NCBI GenBank assembly: GCA_017629615.1
Contig: JAGBWT010000004.1
Coordinates: 1-9,741, forward strand
From: Alistipes sp.
GTDB lineage: Bacteria > Bacteroidota > Bacteroidia > Bacteroidales > Rikenellaceae
DNA: 9,741 bases
Reading direction: 5' to 3'
Positions 1-7,903 of this stretch are shown piece after piece. The translations under genes and the position numbers were made by a program. The first letter of the stretch is position 1. Each line of letters starts with the position of its first letter. The notes beneath the pieces are model-generated. The model was not told the DNA's origin, made no database searches, and saw only the letters and a program-made list of their open reading frames with translations.

Positions 1-1173
1 GAACGAGCTTTGGAGCTTCGTGTTGTCGAGACCCATACAGACGAGCGTATGGACCTTCGCCTTTGCAAACTCTTTGAGAGGGCCGTAGTCGTTGCCCTTG
101 TCCGTACCTCCTGCAATCCATACCACAGGGCGTGTCATACTCTCCAAAGCGTACCATACCGAATCGACGTTGGTTGCCTTCGAGTCGTTGATATAGAGTA
201 CGCCCCCGATTTCGCCGGCCGGCTCCAAACGGTTGGCTACGGGCGAGAAGTCGTATATCGACTGCTCGATGACGCTTGGCGCAACACCTGCGGCCAACGT
301 CGCCAAAGCGGCAGCCATAGCATCGTAGGCGTTGTGCAGACCTTTAATCTGCATCTTCGAGGTGTCGATTGTGACCCTCTGCTCTCCGACCGAGGCGGTA
401 AACTCTCCGTCGGCATCGAGGTAGGCATCACCTGCACCACTTGCTACGGCTGTGCGAGCCATAAACGGCAACTCGCGCGAGCGAAGCGGGTGTCGCTCCA
501 ACTCGGTGCAGATGGTCGCATCGTCGGCCGAGTAGACGAAGTAGTCTGTCGAGCGTTGGTTTTGGGTTATGCGCATCTTTGAATCGACATATTTTTGGAA
601 CGAGTAGTCGTAGCGGTCGAGATGGTCGGGGGTGATGTTCATCAGCACCGCGACGTCGGCACGGAAACGATACATACCGTCGAGCTGGAAAGAACTGAGT
701 TCCAGAACATACCAATCATAGGCTGCGGTTGCTACCGAGTAGGCAAACGACTCTCCGATATTGCCTCCGAGAGCGACATTCAGCCCCGCGTCACGCATAA
801 TCTTGAATATGAGCGAGGTGGTTGTGGTCTTGCCGTTGCTGCCCGTGATGCAGATTGTGCGGGCCTTGCCCATATATCGAGCAGCGAACTCCATCTCCGA
901 GATTATCGGAGTGCCTTGCGCGCGAAGAGCCTTAACGACGGGCGCTTTCTCGGGTATGCCTGGCGACTTGATAACCTCGGTTGCCGAGAGTATGCGCTCC
1001 ATTGTGTGGCCGCCCTCTTCGTACTCGACACCCCATTCGTCGAGGCGTGCGCGATAGAGTGGCGCAATTTTACCCATATCGGAGAGAAAGACCTCCAAAC
1101 CCTCCTTTTTGGCGAGAATGGCCGAGCCGTAGCCACTTATGCCTCCGCCGAGAACAACGATTTTTCGTTTCAT
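1..1173 (-). CDS. murD: UDP-N-acetylmuramoyl-L-alanine--D-glutamate ligase MurD (3' end missing)
   Basis: This cytoplasmic Mur ligase adds D-glutamate to UDP-MurNAc-L-Ala using ATP, the step before MurE. I translated it by hand: 391 residues are present and the frame is open to the window edge, so about 50-60 C-terminal residues of a usual ~440-450 are missing. Visible are an N-terminal nucleotide-binding start (KIVVLGGGISGYG, residues 4-16), the ATP P-loop GSNGKTTT (111-118), the LELSSFQLD motif (156-164), NITPDHLDRY (179-188), the lysine expected to be carbamylated (K199), GLHNAYDA (278-285), NDSKATN (329-335) and GGTDKGNDY (354-362). The conserved 'HR' before the C-terminal domain reads 'NR' here (N314-R315). 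The ATG lies five bases after the mraY stop, so the two genes are surely co-transcribed. No Shine-Dalgarno is visible. Identification is very secure. Confidence 0.96.
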   Translation of the reverse strand, partial: MKRKIVVLGGGISGYGSAILAKKEGLEVFLSDMGKIAPLYRARLDEWGVEYEEGGHTMERILSATEVIKSPGIPEKAPVVKALRAQGTPIISEMEFAARYMGKARTICITGSNGKTTTTSLIFKIMRDAGLNVALGGNIGESFAYSVATAAYDWYVLELSSFQLDGMYRFRADVAVLMNITPDHLDRYDYSFQKYVDSKMRITQNQRSTDYFVYSADDATICTELERHPLRSRELPFMARTAVASGAGDAYLDADGEFTASVGEQRVTIDTSKMQIKGLHNAYDAMAAALATLAAGVAPSVIEQSIYDFSPVANRLEPAGEIGGVLYINDSKATNVDSVWYALESMTRPVVWIAGGTDKGNDYGPLKEFAKAKVHTLVCMGLDNTKLQSSF

Positions 1174-1178
1174 AGCCG

Positions 1179-2426
1179 TTATCGGATTTTAAGCGTTACA
1201 AGGCTGATGGCTGCCAACATAAGCGATATGATGGTGAAGCGCATCACGATTTTGGTCTCGAACAGACCCTTCTTTTGGTAGTGGTGGTGGAGTGGCGACA
1301 TAAGCAATATGCGTCGTCCTTCGCCATAGCGTCGTTTGGTATGCTTGAAGTAGCCGACCTGCAACATCACCGAGAGCGCCTCGACGAGGAATACACCACA
1401 CATAATCGGTAGCAGCAACTCCTTGCGGATACAGAGCGCAAAGACGGCGATGATGCCGCCAATAGCCAACGAGCCTGTGTCGCCCATAAAAATCTGGGCA
1501 GGGAACGAGTTGTACCACATAAAGCCCAGCAGTGCGCCAATCATAGCCGCTGCAAAGACAACCAACTCTCCGCTGTTGGGGATAAACATAATGTTGAGAT
1601 AGTCGGAGTAGATGACGTGGCCCGAGAGGTAGGCCAATATGGCCAACACGGCGACAATCGGGGCCGAGACTCCCGCCAGCAATCCATCGAGGCCGTCGGT
1701 CAGATTGGCTCCGTTCGACACGGCCGTGACTATCAATATCGCAATTATGACGTAGAGAATCCACGCGAGGGTGGTGTTGCCTCCTACAATCCAGCCGTAG
1801 TCAAATTCGTTGTTCTTGACAAACGGGATAGTGGTCTTGGTCGTCTTTGTATCTTTGGTCTCGACGATGGTCTGCTGTACCGATGTTACAATCTCCTCGC
1901 CGTCGATGCTGCGTACGACCTGCTCCTCGACGGGCAGCGTCGTATGGTCGCGCACCACCACATCGCTCGAAAAGCACATCACCGAGCCGACGATAATGCC
2001 CAAGCCGACCTGGCCGATAATCTTAAATCGACCATTCAGACCCTCCTTGTTGTGGCGGAAGACCTTGATGTAGTCGTCGAGAAAGCCGATTGCACCACAC
2101 CAAATTGTCGAAACGAGCATCAGCACGATATAGATATTGTCGAGGCGTGCAAAGAGTAGCGACGGGATAAGTATGGCCGCCAAAATCAATATGCCACCCA
2201 TCGTCGGAGTGCCACGTTTCTCCAACTGACCCTGCAATCCGAGGTCGCGTATCGCTTCGCCGATTTGGCGACGACGCAGAAGTCGAATGATGGGTTTGCC
2301 GATGAAGATGACGATAAGCAATGCGAGAATCAAAGCCGACCCTGCGCGGAACGAGATATATTGAAACATTCCCGAGCCGGGTAGGTTGTAGACCTCGTCG
2401 AGGTGTTTGAAGAGCGAATATAACAT
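1179..2426 (-). CDS. mraY: Phospho-N-acetylmuramoyl-pentapeptide transferase MraY
   Basis: This integral membrane enzyme transfers phospho-MurNAc-pentapeptide from UDP to undecaprenyl phosphate, forming lipid I. The 415-residue product begins with a membrane segment (about 28-43) and keeps the family signatures: KRGTPTMGG (70-78), the LDD aspartates (D117, D118), NLTDGLDGL (241-249), FMGDTGSLA (313-321) and the HHHYQKKG cytoplasmic loop (380-387). It is longer than the ~360 residues of E. coli MraY mainly because of a polar insert at about 155-210 rich in Thr, Glu and Lys, ending in [13 protein letters not shown]; as far as I know such an insert is common in Bacteroidetes MraY. The gene starts 26 bases after the murE stop. 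The bases before its ATG are A-rich (a run of seven A) and lack a Shine-Dalgarno. It sits between murE and murD, as in most dcw clusters. Confidence 0.97.
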   Translation of the reverse strand: MLYSLFKHLDEVYNLPGSGMFQYISFRAGSALILALLIVIFIGKPIIRLLRRRQIGEAIRDLGLQGQLEKRGTPTMGGILILAAILIPSLLFARLDNIYIVLMLVSTIWCGAIGFLDDYIKVFRHNKEGLNGRFKIIGQVGLGIIVGSVMCFSSDVVVRDHTTLPVEEQVVRSIDGEEIVTSVQQTIVETKDTKTTKTTIPFVKNNEFDYGWIVGGNTTLAWILYVIIAILIVTAVSNGANLTDGLDGLLAGVSAPIVAVLAILAYLSGHVIYSDYLNIMFIPNSGELVVFAAAMIGALLGFMWYNSFPAQIFMGDTGSLAIGGIIAVFALCIRKELLLPIMCGVFLVEALSVMLQVGYFKHTKRRYGEGRRILLMSPLHHHYQKKGLFETKIVMRFTIISLMLAAISLVTLKIR

Positions 2427-2452
2427 AGTGTGTTCTGTTTTTTTACTTCGAT

Positions 2453-3916
2453 TTAACGATTAAATGCCTTGAACCATTGCTCGACACACTGTCGGTCGTT
2501 GAATGGAAGGCGCTCGGTGCCGACAATCTGGTAGTTCTCGTGGCCCTTGCCCGCAACGAGTATAATATCGCCCGGCGAGGCTATGAGGATTGCCGTCTTG
2601 ATAGCCTGCTCGCGGTCGGCAATCTTCATATAGTGGCTACCGGCCTCGATGCCTGCCTCCATATCGCGCAAAATATCTTCGGGGTTCTCCGAGCGAGGGT
2701 TGTCGGAGGTGAATATCGAGGTGTCGGCATACTTGACCGCTATGGCCGCCATCTCGGGGCGCTTGGTGCGGTCGCGCTCGCCTCCGCAGCCACAAATCGC
2801 TATCACGCGCTGGTTTGCGGAGCGAATTTCGTCGATAGTGCGCAATACGTTCTCCAAAGCGTCGGGCGTATGGGCGTAGTCGATGATTGCCATTGTTGAG
2901 TCGGTGGCGCGAACGATGTCGAAGCGACCACATACGGGGCGCAGTGCGCTGATGGCGCAGAGCAACTCCTCGCGCTCGAAACCGAGCAGACGTGCCGCAC
3001 CATAGACCGTAAGCAGGTTGTAGGCGTTGAAACGGCCGAGAAACTGTACCCACACCTCGCAACCGTCGATGTCGAGCAACATTCCGTCAATCGCACGCTC
3101 GATAATCTTGCAGCGGAAGTCGGCCATATTGCGCATCGAGAGTCGTTGGCGCAAGGCTGCGGTGTTTTGCAACATCACCTCGCCATTGCGGTCGTCGGTA
3201 TTGACAAGCGCAAAGGCCTTGCTCGACAACTCGTCGAATAGCCCCTTCTTGGCACGAACATACTCGATAAAGGTCTTGTGATAGTCGAGGTGGTCGTGTG
3301 TGAGGTTTGTGAAGAGTGCGCCCGTAAAGTCGATGCCGTAGATGCGGCGTTGCACGATGGAGTGCGAAGAACACTCCATAAAGCAATATTCGCAACCGCA
3401 ATCGACCATCTCGCGCATCATAGCGTTGAGGCGGATTGCATCGGGGGTTGTGTGGGTCGATTCGACCTCGCGCTCGTCGATTTTGTAGACGACCGTCGAG
3501 ATAAGACCCGCCTTGTGTCCGAGCAGACGCACCAGGTCGTAGAGCAGTGTTGCGATGGTGGTCTTGCCGTTGGTGCCTGTCACGCCGACGACCTTCATCT
3601 TGCGACTCGGGTGGCCGTAGTAGGCCGAAGCCATAAGTGCCATAGCCTTGTCGGTGTCGGCAACCTTGACAATCGTGCAGTTGCCCACCTCTCCAATGAG
3701 GTCGGTGCGACGACACACCACAACGCTCGCTCCGGCTGCAATAGCCTTGTCGATATAGTTGTGGCCATCGACATTGCTGCCCTCGCAAGCGAAGAAGCAG
3801 TCGCCAGCCTCGACTTTGCGCGAGTCGTAGGTCAGTGCCCTGACCTGTGCGCTACCATCGCCTGCGATGTATTCGTGCTCTATTCCGTGCAGTAGTTCTG
3901 CTATCTGTTTCATCAT
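2453..3916 (-). CDS. murE: UDP-MurNAc-L-Ala-D-Glu--meso-diaminopimelate ligase MurE
   Basis: This cytoplasmic ATP-dependent ligase adds the third amino acid of the peptidoglycan stem. In the 487-residue product the Mur ligase order is complete: N-terminal substrate domain with [15 protein letters not shown] (29-43), P-loop GTNGKTT (114-120), THTTPDA (154-160), SSHSIVQRR (183-191), [10 protein letters not shown] (204-213), the lysine expected to be carbamylated in RAKKGLFD (221-228), GRFNAYN (294-300), DYAHTPDAL (346-354), GERDRTKRP (379-387) and GKGHE (456-460). DNPRSENPE at 405-413 is the motif that in this family marks meso-diaminopimelate rather than lysine as the added residue. The usual EVSSH reads ECSSH here (E181-H185), a minor change. 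The start is a double ATG (3916-3914 and 3913-3911); either would serve. It begins nine bases after the ftsI stop, within the same operon. Confidence 0.97.
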   Translation of the reverse strand: MMKQIAELLHGIEHEYIAGDGSAQVRALTYDSRKVEAGDCFFACEGSNVDGHNYIDKAIAAGASVVVCRRTDLIGEVGNCTIVKVADTDKAMALMASAYYGHPSRKMKVVGVTGTNGKTTIATLLYDLVRLLGHKAGLISTVVYKIDEREVESTHTTPDAIRLNAMMREMVDCGCEYCFMECSSHSIVQRRIYGIDFTGALFTNLTHDHLDYHKTFIEYVRAKKGLFDELSSKAFALVNTDDRNGEVMLQNTAALRQRLSMRNMADFRCKIIERAIDGMLLDIDGCEVWVQFLGRFNAYNLLTVYGAARLLGFEREELLCAISALRPVCGRFDIVRATDSTMAIIDYAHTPDALENVLRTIDEIRSANQRVIAICGCGGERDRTKRPEMAAIAVKYADTSIFTSDNPRSENPEDILRDMEAGIEAGSHYMKIADREQAIKTAILIASPGDIILVAGKGHENYQIVGTERLPFNDRQCVEQWFKAFNR

Positions 3917-3925
3917 ATATCTGTA

Positions 3926-6229
3926 TTATTTTCTCTTCTTTGTTGGGGTTGGGTTTTTAGGCTCGGTTTGCTCCGAGAGCATTATCTCGATGGTCGTTGG
4001 AGGTTCGATGCGTTGGCCCGCCTCGATGCTCTGCTTGACGACGCGACCTGCGCCTTTGAATCGCACCTTCAATCCTCGACTTTCGAGCAAAAAGATAGCG
4101 TCCGACAGACCCATACCCATCACGTTGGGTACGGTCAGATGCTCGTTGCCCAGAGCCTTGACGATAGTCGTGAGTTCGTTGGTCTCGATTTGTCCCCAAC
4201 CGTTGCTCTCGCCAACGAGATTGACGTTGCGCTGGTTGGCGGCGATGCGTATGTGGGGGATATATCCGCCTTTGAGGTCGCTGTGTGCGAACGTTGAGGC
4301 CTCGGCCAGAGGGTTGAACGACTCCTTTTGGTCGCGGTTGTGGAGATACTGTGCAATTTGGAACTGCATAGGTCCGGCAACAGCACCACCTGCGGTCTTA
4401 CCTTTCGACTTGTGTTTGAATATGGCTGTTATGAAGGTGTATTTCGGATTTTCGGCAGGCAGGTATGTTACCATCGAGGCGAGATAGTAGCCGTCGCGAT
4501 ATTTGATAGTGTCGAGTGCCACCTTTGCTGTGCCGGTCTTTAAGCCGACGCGGAACGGGTTTTTACCCTCGCCGAAGTATGTCTTTCCCGTACCTGTTTC
4601 GGCCGCCTCCTCCAAGAAGCCGCGAAGCGTGGCGAGTGTGCGCTGCGAGCAGATGCTATCGACAAGAACCCTCGTCGGGAACTCTTTGACAACCTCTCCT
4701 CCTCGCTCAATTCGGCTGATAAGTCTCGGAGCGACCATACGGCCGTTGTTCGCTACGGCATTGTAGAGCGTGAGCGTCTGCATCGGTGTCACCTCGACAG
4801 CATAGCCATAGGCGATATTCACAAGGCTCGAACCGTGCCATATCTTCTTTTGATCGGGCGATGGCAGGTGCGACTGTCGCTCGTTCAACTCTTCGAGTCC
4901 GACCCTTCGGTCGAGGTGCAGACGTTTCAGAGAGTTGATAAATCGTGCAGGGTCATCTTTGTAGGTCTCGTATGCCGCTTTGGTAAAGTAGACGTTCGAC
5001 GACTCGGCAAAGGCTGTACGCATATCGACCATACCTTTGGTCTTTTTGCCAATCTCGTGGTCGTCGATAACCTCGGTCTTGTGCTTGTCGCCAATCTTTA
5101 CGACACGCTTTAAGCCCGTGTGGTATCGCTTGTTGGGGCTCATCTTCGCATCTTCGAGCAGTGTGATTGCCGTTGCGAGTTTGAATGTCGAGCCCGGCTC
5201 CATTCGTGTTCGGTAGGCGTAATCCCAATCCTCGTAGCACTTGTTGCCGTGACGACGCAGGTTGGCCATCGCGAGAATGTCGCCCGTAGCACACTCCATA
5301 ACGACGCTTGTACCCCAGATGCCGCCATCATCGACAAGGTGCTGGCGTAGGCTCTTATCTACAAAGTCCTGTAAATCGACGTCGAGCGTAGTGACTATAT
5401 CGGCACCATCAATAGCCTCGACGCTCCGATGCTCCTCGTCTTCGACCTCGGCCTTAAAGCCGTGGGCTATGCGCTGCAACCAGCGCAAACCGTGACGACC
5501 TGCCAACGAGTCGCGATAGGCGTACTCGATACCGTAGGGCCGCTTCTTGTCGGAGCGACCGATGGTGCGCAGTGCAAGTGTCGAGTATGGATAGACGCGA
5601 GTGTCGCTCTCGATGTCGATAACCGTGCTCATTTTGGAGAGGATAGGGTATTGCTTCAATACCTCCCACTCATTTTTGTCGATGTCGCGGAAGAGTCGGG
5701 TGTAGGTGTGGGTGCGACGCAGTTTGAGTTTCGGCTCGGTGCGGGTCTTATTCTTTATGCCGAACTTTTCGCAGAACCAACCCTCCGAGTAGTCCACCTC
5801 TTGCATTCCGACAACCTCGTATCGTCGGCATCGATTGCGTAGCGCGACCATCTGCTTATAGTAGTCGTCGGCTTTGCGCTCGCCAAAATAGGCGGCAAGG
5901 AGCTTCGATAGCGAGTCGGCAGCCTTGACAAAGCGCAGGCTATCGTCGCACCACTCGCTGCCGAAATCGACGAAAATCGAGTGGCGGAAAATCGACGTTG
6001 CCAAAGCCTCGCCATTGCGCGAATATATCGAGCCTCGGTGAGCATAGATTGCATCCTTCGAGATAAGGATGCGGTGGATAACCTTCGAGGTGCGTGCCGT
6101 ATCGTGGCTGCCATACCTGATGCAGACCAACCTCACGCAGATACCCACGATGAGCAGCATAAATATCAGATAGAACCATTTTAGGCGGTTCATAATCTCG
6201 TTGCGAAGTCTCTCCTTGAATGCGTCCAT
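3926..6229 (-). CDS. ftsI: Septal class B penicillin-binding protein FtsI (PBP3/SpoVD type) with PASTA domain
   Basis: This is a peptidoglycan transpeptidase of the divisome, anchored in the inner membrane with its enzyme domain in the periplasm. The 767-residue product has one membrane segment near the N-terminus (about 19-36), a pedestal domain beginning with RGSIYSRNGEALA (65-77), and a transpeptidase domain with all three active-site motifs: STFK (347-350, nucleophile S347), SSN (410-412) and KTGT (564-567). After the catalytic domain comes a linker (about 630-695) and one recognisable PASTA domain (about 697-752, from TVPNVMGMGLSDAIFLLE). The linker may contain a decayed first PASTA unit, which is a guess. 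A Lys/Pro-rich tail ends the protein (755-767). Placement between ftsL and murE favours FtsI over other class B enzymes. The ATG is three bases past the ftsL stop, which suggests translational coupling. Confidence 0.95.
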   Translation of the reverse strand: MDAFKERLRNEIMNRLKWFYLIFMLLIVGICVRLVCIRYGSHDTARTSKVIHRILISKDAIYAHRGSIYSRNGEALATSIFRHSIFVDFGSEWCDDSLRFVKAADSLSKLLAAYFGERKADDYYKQMVALRNRCRRYEVVGMQEVDYSEGWFCEKFGIKNKTRTEPKLKLRRTHTYTRLFRDIDKNEWEVLKQYPILSKMSTVIDIESDTRVYPYSTLALRTIGRSDKKRPYGIEYAYRDSLAGRHGLRWLQRIAHGFKAEVEDEEHRSVEAIDGADIVTTLDVDLQDFVDKSLRQHLVDDGGIWGTSVVMECATGDILAMANLRRHGNKCYEDWDYAYRTRMEPGSTFKLATAITLLEDAKMSPNKRYHTGLKRVVKIGDKHKTEVIDDHEIGKKTKGMVDMRTAFAESSNVYFTKAAYETYKDDPARFINSLKRLHLDRRVGLEELNERQSHLPSPDQKKIWHGSSLVNIAYGYAVEVTPMQTLTLYNAVANNGRMVAPRLISRIERGGEVVKEFPTRVLVDSICSQRTLATLRGFLEEAAETGTGKTYFGEGKNPFRVGLKTGTAKVALDTIKYRDGYYLASMVTYLPAENPKYTFITAIFKHKSKGKTAGGAVAGPMQFQIAQYLHNRDQKESFNPLAEASTFAHSDLKGGYIPHIRIAANQRNVNLVGESNGWGQIETNELTTIVKALGNEHLTVPNVMGMGLSDAIFLLESRGLKVRFKGAGRVVKQSIEAGQRIEPPTTIEIMLSEQTEPKNPTPTKKRK

Positions 6230-6232
6230 AGT

Positions 6233-6706
6233 CTACTTTTCGATAACGGTTAGAGGAGAGGTTGGGTCGTATAGTTCGATGCCGCGACGTTGTAGCTCCT
6301 CGACGATGGCCGAGTGCGACGTGTGCTTGTTGAGCCTCTCGCGCGTGCGCACCGACTGCTCGTGCAACAGCGTGACCTCTTTGGCCAAACGGTTGCGACG
6401 AATTTCGTGGTGGAGCGACGAGAAGAGCATCACGATACTGATGAGGAACGACAGCGCGATATAGACCAGGTAGTTGTATCCGCGCGAGACATTCTCCTTG
6501 ATAAGAATTTCGCCCGTGGCTATCAACTGCAAGGCCTGCAACCAACGAGGTATAGGCTTGGGTTGCACCACTATCTCGCCCTCGTTGCTCCCCTCCGCAG
6601 TAGTCCCGATACGCTCGATTTGGCTCGTCTCGATATGGCGAACCACCTCGTCGCGCAACTCCTCGGGGTGCGGTGTGGTTGTTGGTTGGTTGTCGTATAT
6701 GCTCAT
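6233..6706 (-). CDS. FtsL-like divisome protein (Bacteroidetes type)
   Basis: This 157-residue protein has the layout of FtsL: a cytoplasmic N-terminal region of about 76 residues, one membrane segment (about 77-97, LVYIALSFLISIVMLF within it), then a periplasmic heptad-like helix (about 98-130, rich in Leu, Arg and Glu) and a short end containing RGIELYDPTSPLTVIEK. FtsL with FtsB and FtsQ activates FtsW/FtsI in other bacteria. Sequence similarity to the E. coli protein is too low to claim by eye; the call rests on topology and on its place between rsmH and ftsI, where ftsL normally lies. The cytoplasmic part is long for FtsL, with IVVQPKPIPRWLQAL at 45-59 just before an amphipathic-looking stretch. 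It starts 13 bases after the rsmH stop and ends three bases before ftsI. A generic 'hypothetical protein' label would be the only alternative. Confidence 0.85.
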   Translation of the reverse strand: MSIYDNQPTTTPHPEELRDEVVRHIETSQIERIGTTAEGSNEGEIVVQPKPIPRWLQALQLIATGEILIKENVSRGYNYLVYIALSFLISIVMLFSSLHHEIRRNRLAKEVTLLHEQSVRTRERLNKHTSHSAIVEELQRRGIELYDPTSPLTVIEK

Positions 6707-6719
6707 AGTCGCTGTCGGG

Positions 6720-7622
6720 TTAGAGTTTTATTGCGGCACGCAGTTTTGCCGAACGCGAACGCGAATTTGCAGCCAACTCCTCGTCGCTTGGCGTTACGGC
6801 CTTGCGGGTGATGACCTCAAATGGGGTTGTTGCTCGGCCGAAAAAATCCTTCTCGATTTTGCCCTCGGTGTTGCCACTGCGCAGGAAGTTCTTGACGATG
6901 CGGTCTTCGAGCGAGTGGTACGATATGACGACAAGTCGGCCTCCGGGGCGCAAAACTTTGAGACTCTGCTCCAATGCCATCTTCAAAGCCTCCATCTCGC
7001 CATTGACCTCGATGCGCAACGCCTGAAAGAGTTTGGTCAGGAATTTCGCCTCGTCGCGCTTCGGAGTGCAGGGCTCTACCGCCTTGACAAGTTGGGCTGT
7101 GGTCGTGATAGGCGCGATATTGCGGGCGCGCGCGATGCAGGAGGCTATCTTCCACGTTGTCTCCAACTCGCCATATTGCGAGAGTATGCGAGCCAACTCC
7201 TCCTCGCTGCGACCATTGACTATGTCGGCAGCCGTCTCGCCACCGCGCTGATTCATTCGCATATCGAGCGGAGCCTCGCCTCGGAACGAGAAACCTCGTG
7301 GCAGAGCGTCGAAGTGGTGCGACGATACACCGAGGTCGGCCAATATGCCGTCCACACCATCGACTCCGCGCAGACGCAGTGCCGAGCGCAGAAAGCGGAA
7401 GTTGCTCTCGACATAGTGGAATCGCTCATCGTCGGGGGCGTTGGCCTTTGTGTCGCGGTCTTGGTCGAAGCCATAGAGCGCACCCTCGCTGCCAAGCGAC
7501 TGCAATATACGACGCGAGTGGCCACCTCCACCAAACGTAAGGTCGGCATAGCAACCGTCGGGTTTGATGTCGAGTAGTTCTATCGACTCTTCGAGGAGGA
7601 CTGGGGTGTGGTACGATGACAT
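6720..7622 (-). CDS. rsmH: 16S rRNA (cytosine(1402)-N(4))-methyltransferase RsmH (MraW)
   Basis: This SAM-dependent methyltransferase modifies C1402 in the decoding site of 16S rRNA and is the usual head gene of dcw clusters. I choose the ATG at 7622, giving 300 residues, because the family begins directly with a sequence like SSYHTPVLLEESIELL; an in-frame ATG at 7691 would add 23 unrelated residues. Motifs: DLTFGGGGHS for SAM binding (27-36), DLGVSSHHFD (96-105), FSFRGEAPLDMRMN (111-124), KLFQALRIEVNGE (197-209), ISYHSLEDRIVKNF (233-246) and SRSRSAKLR near the end (287-295). The bases before the chosen ATG are A-rich and lack a Shine-Dalgarno. A probable promoter lies about 185 bases upstream. 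In many relatives mraZ precedes this gene; here the next gene upstream is lysC. Confidence 0.96.
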   Translation of the reverse strand: MSSYHTPVLLEESIELLDIKPDGCYADLTFGGGGHSRRILQSLGSEGALYGFDQDRDTKANAPDDERFHYVESNFRFLRSALRLRGVDGVDGILADLGVSSHHFDALPRGFSFRGEAPLDMRMNQRGGETAADIVNGRSEEELARILSQYGELETTWKIASCIARARNIAPITTTAQLVKAVEPCTPKRDEAKFLTKLFQALRIEVNGEMEALKMALEQSLKVLRPGGRLVVISYHSLEDRIVKNFLRSGNTEGKIEKDFFGRATTPFEVITRKAVTPSDEELAANSRSRSAKLRAAIKL

Positions 7623-7805
7623 TGTTCTATTTTGTTTGAAAATCGTTCCGATGGCCTCTTTTTGCACCTGCCTTGTGCCGAGAATGCTCACATAGGCCCA
7701 CTATGCTGTGCTTCTCGTCACTGCGCCACGCACAAAAATAGTCGCACCGTTTCCGATTTTCGGTTATTTTATTGGTTGCGTTTTCTTTGAAAACGAATCA
7801 AAGGA
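7623..7805 (-). other. Long untranslated leader of the rsmH-led operon
   Basis: About 175-180 bases between the predicted transcription start and the rsmH ATG hold no convincing gene. Directly after the predicted start is a perfect hairpin, a 7-bp stem with a 3-base loop at 7779-7795. A smaller 4-bp hairpin lies at 7753-7763. A second possible -7 box (TATTTTTG on the minus strand, 7740-7733) has no TTTG at a proper distance, so it may be fortuitous. I recognise no riboswitch. The role of the leader is unknown. Confidence 0.5.
7779..7795 (-). other. Perfect stem-loop at the 5' end of the rsmH leader
   Basis: The 17 bases form a perfect 7-bp inverted repeat (CGTTTTC and its complement) around a 3-base loop. 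If the promoter just upstream is right, the hairpin starts a few bases after the transcription start. It lacks a GC-rich stem and a following U-tract, so it is not a terminator. A role in shielding the mRNA 5' end is a guess. Confidence 0.45.
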
Positions 7806-7839
7806 CAAAGTTAATGAAAAATACCGCTATAAACACAAA
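7806..7839 (-). promoter_or_regulatory. Probable Bacteroidetes-type promoter of the dcw operon
   Basis: On the minus strand a TTTG (7839-7836) is followed after 22 bases by TAACTTTG (7813-7806), matching the TAnnTTTG -7 box known for the primary sigma factor of Bacteroidetes. Transcription would start near 7799 and read into rsmH. The -33 element lies inside the U-tract of the lysC terminator. The match was made by eye; the spacing is near the upper end of what is usual. Confidence 0.6.
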
Positions 7840-7863
7840 AAAGCCGAGGAAATTTCCTCGGCT
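7837..7863 (-). terminator. Rho-independent terminator of lysC
   Basis: A perfect 22-base palindrome (7842-7863; each arm AGCCGAGGAAA or its complement) is followed on the minus strand by a run of six T (7842-7837, counting the last base of the palindrome). It lies about 40 bases past the lysC stop. The left side has the A run only, so it works for minus-strand transcription and not the other way. Confidence 0.88.
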
Positions 7864-7903
7864 CTATCCGAAATTTGGCTTTGTTGCCCGATATGCCTCT
7901 CTA

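Noticed and set aside
595..1281. A 228-codon open frame on the plus strand
   Set aside because: It is antisense to murD and the end of mraY, both identified by several motifs.
6474..7577. A 367-codon open frame on the plus strand
   Set aside because: It lies wholly antisense to rsmH and the ftsL-like gene, whose proteins are secure. Its product shows no recognisable motif, and such shadows are common with this codon bias.
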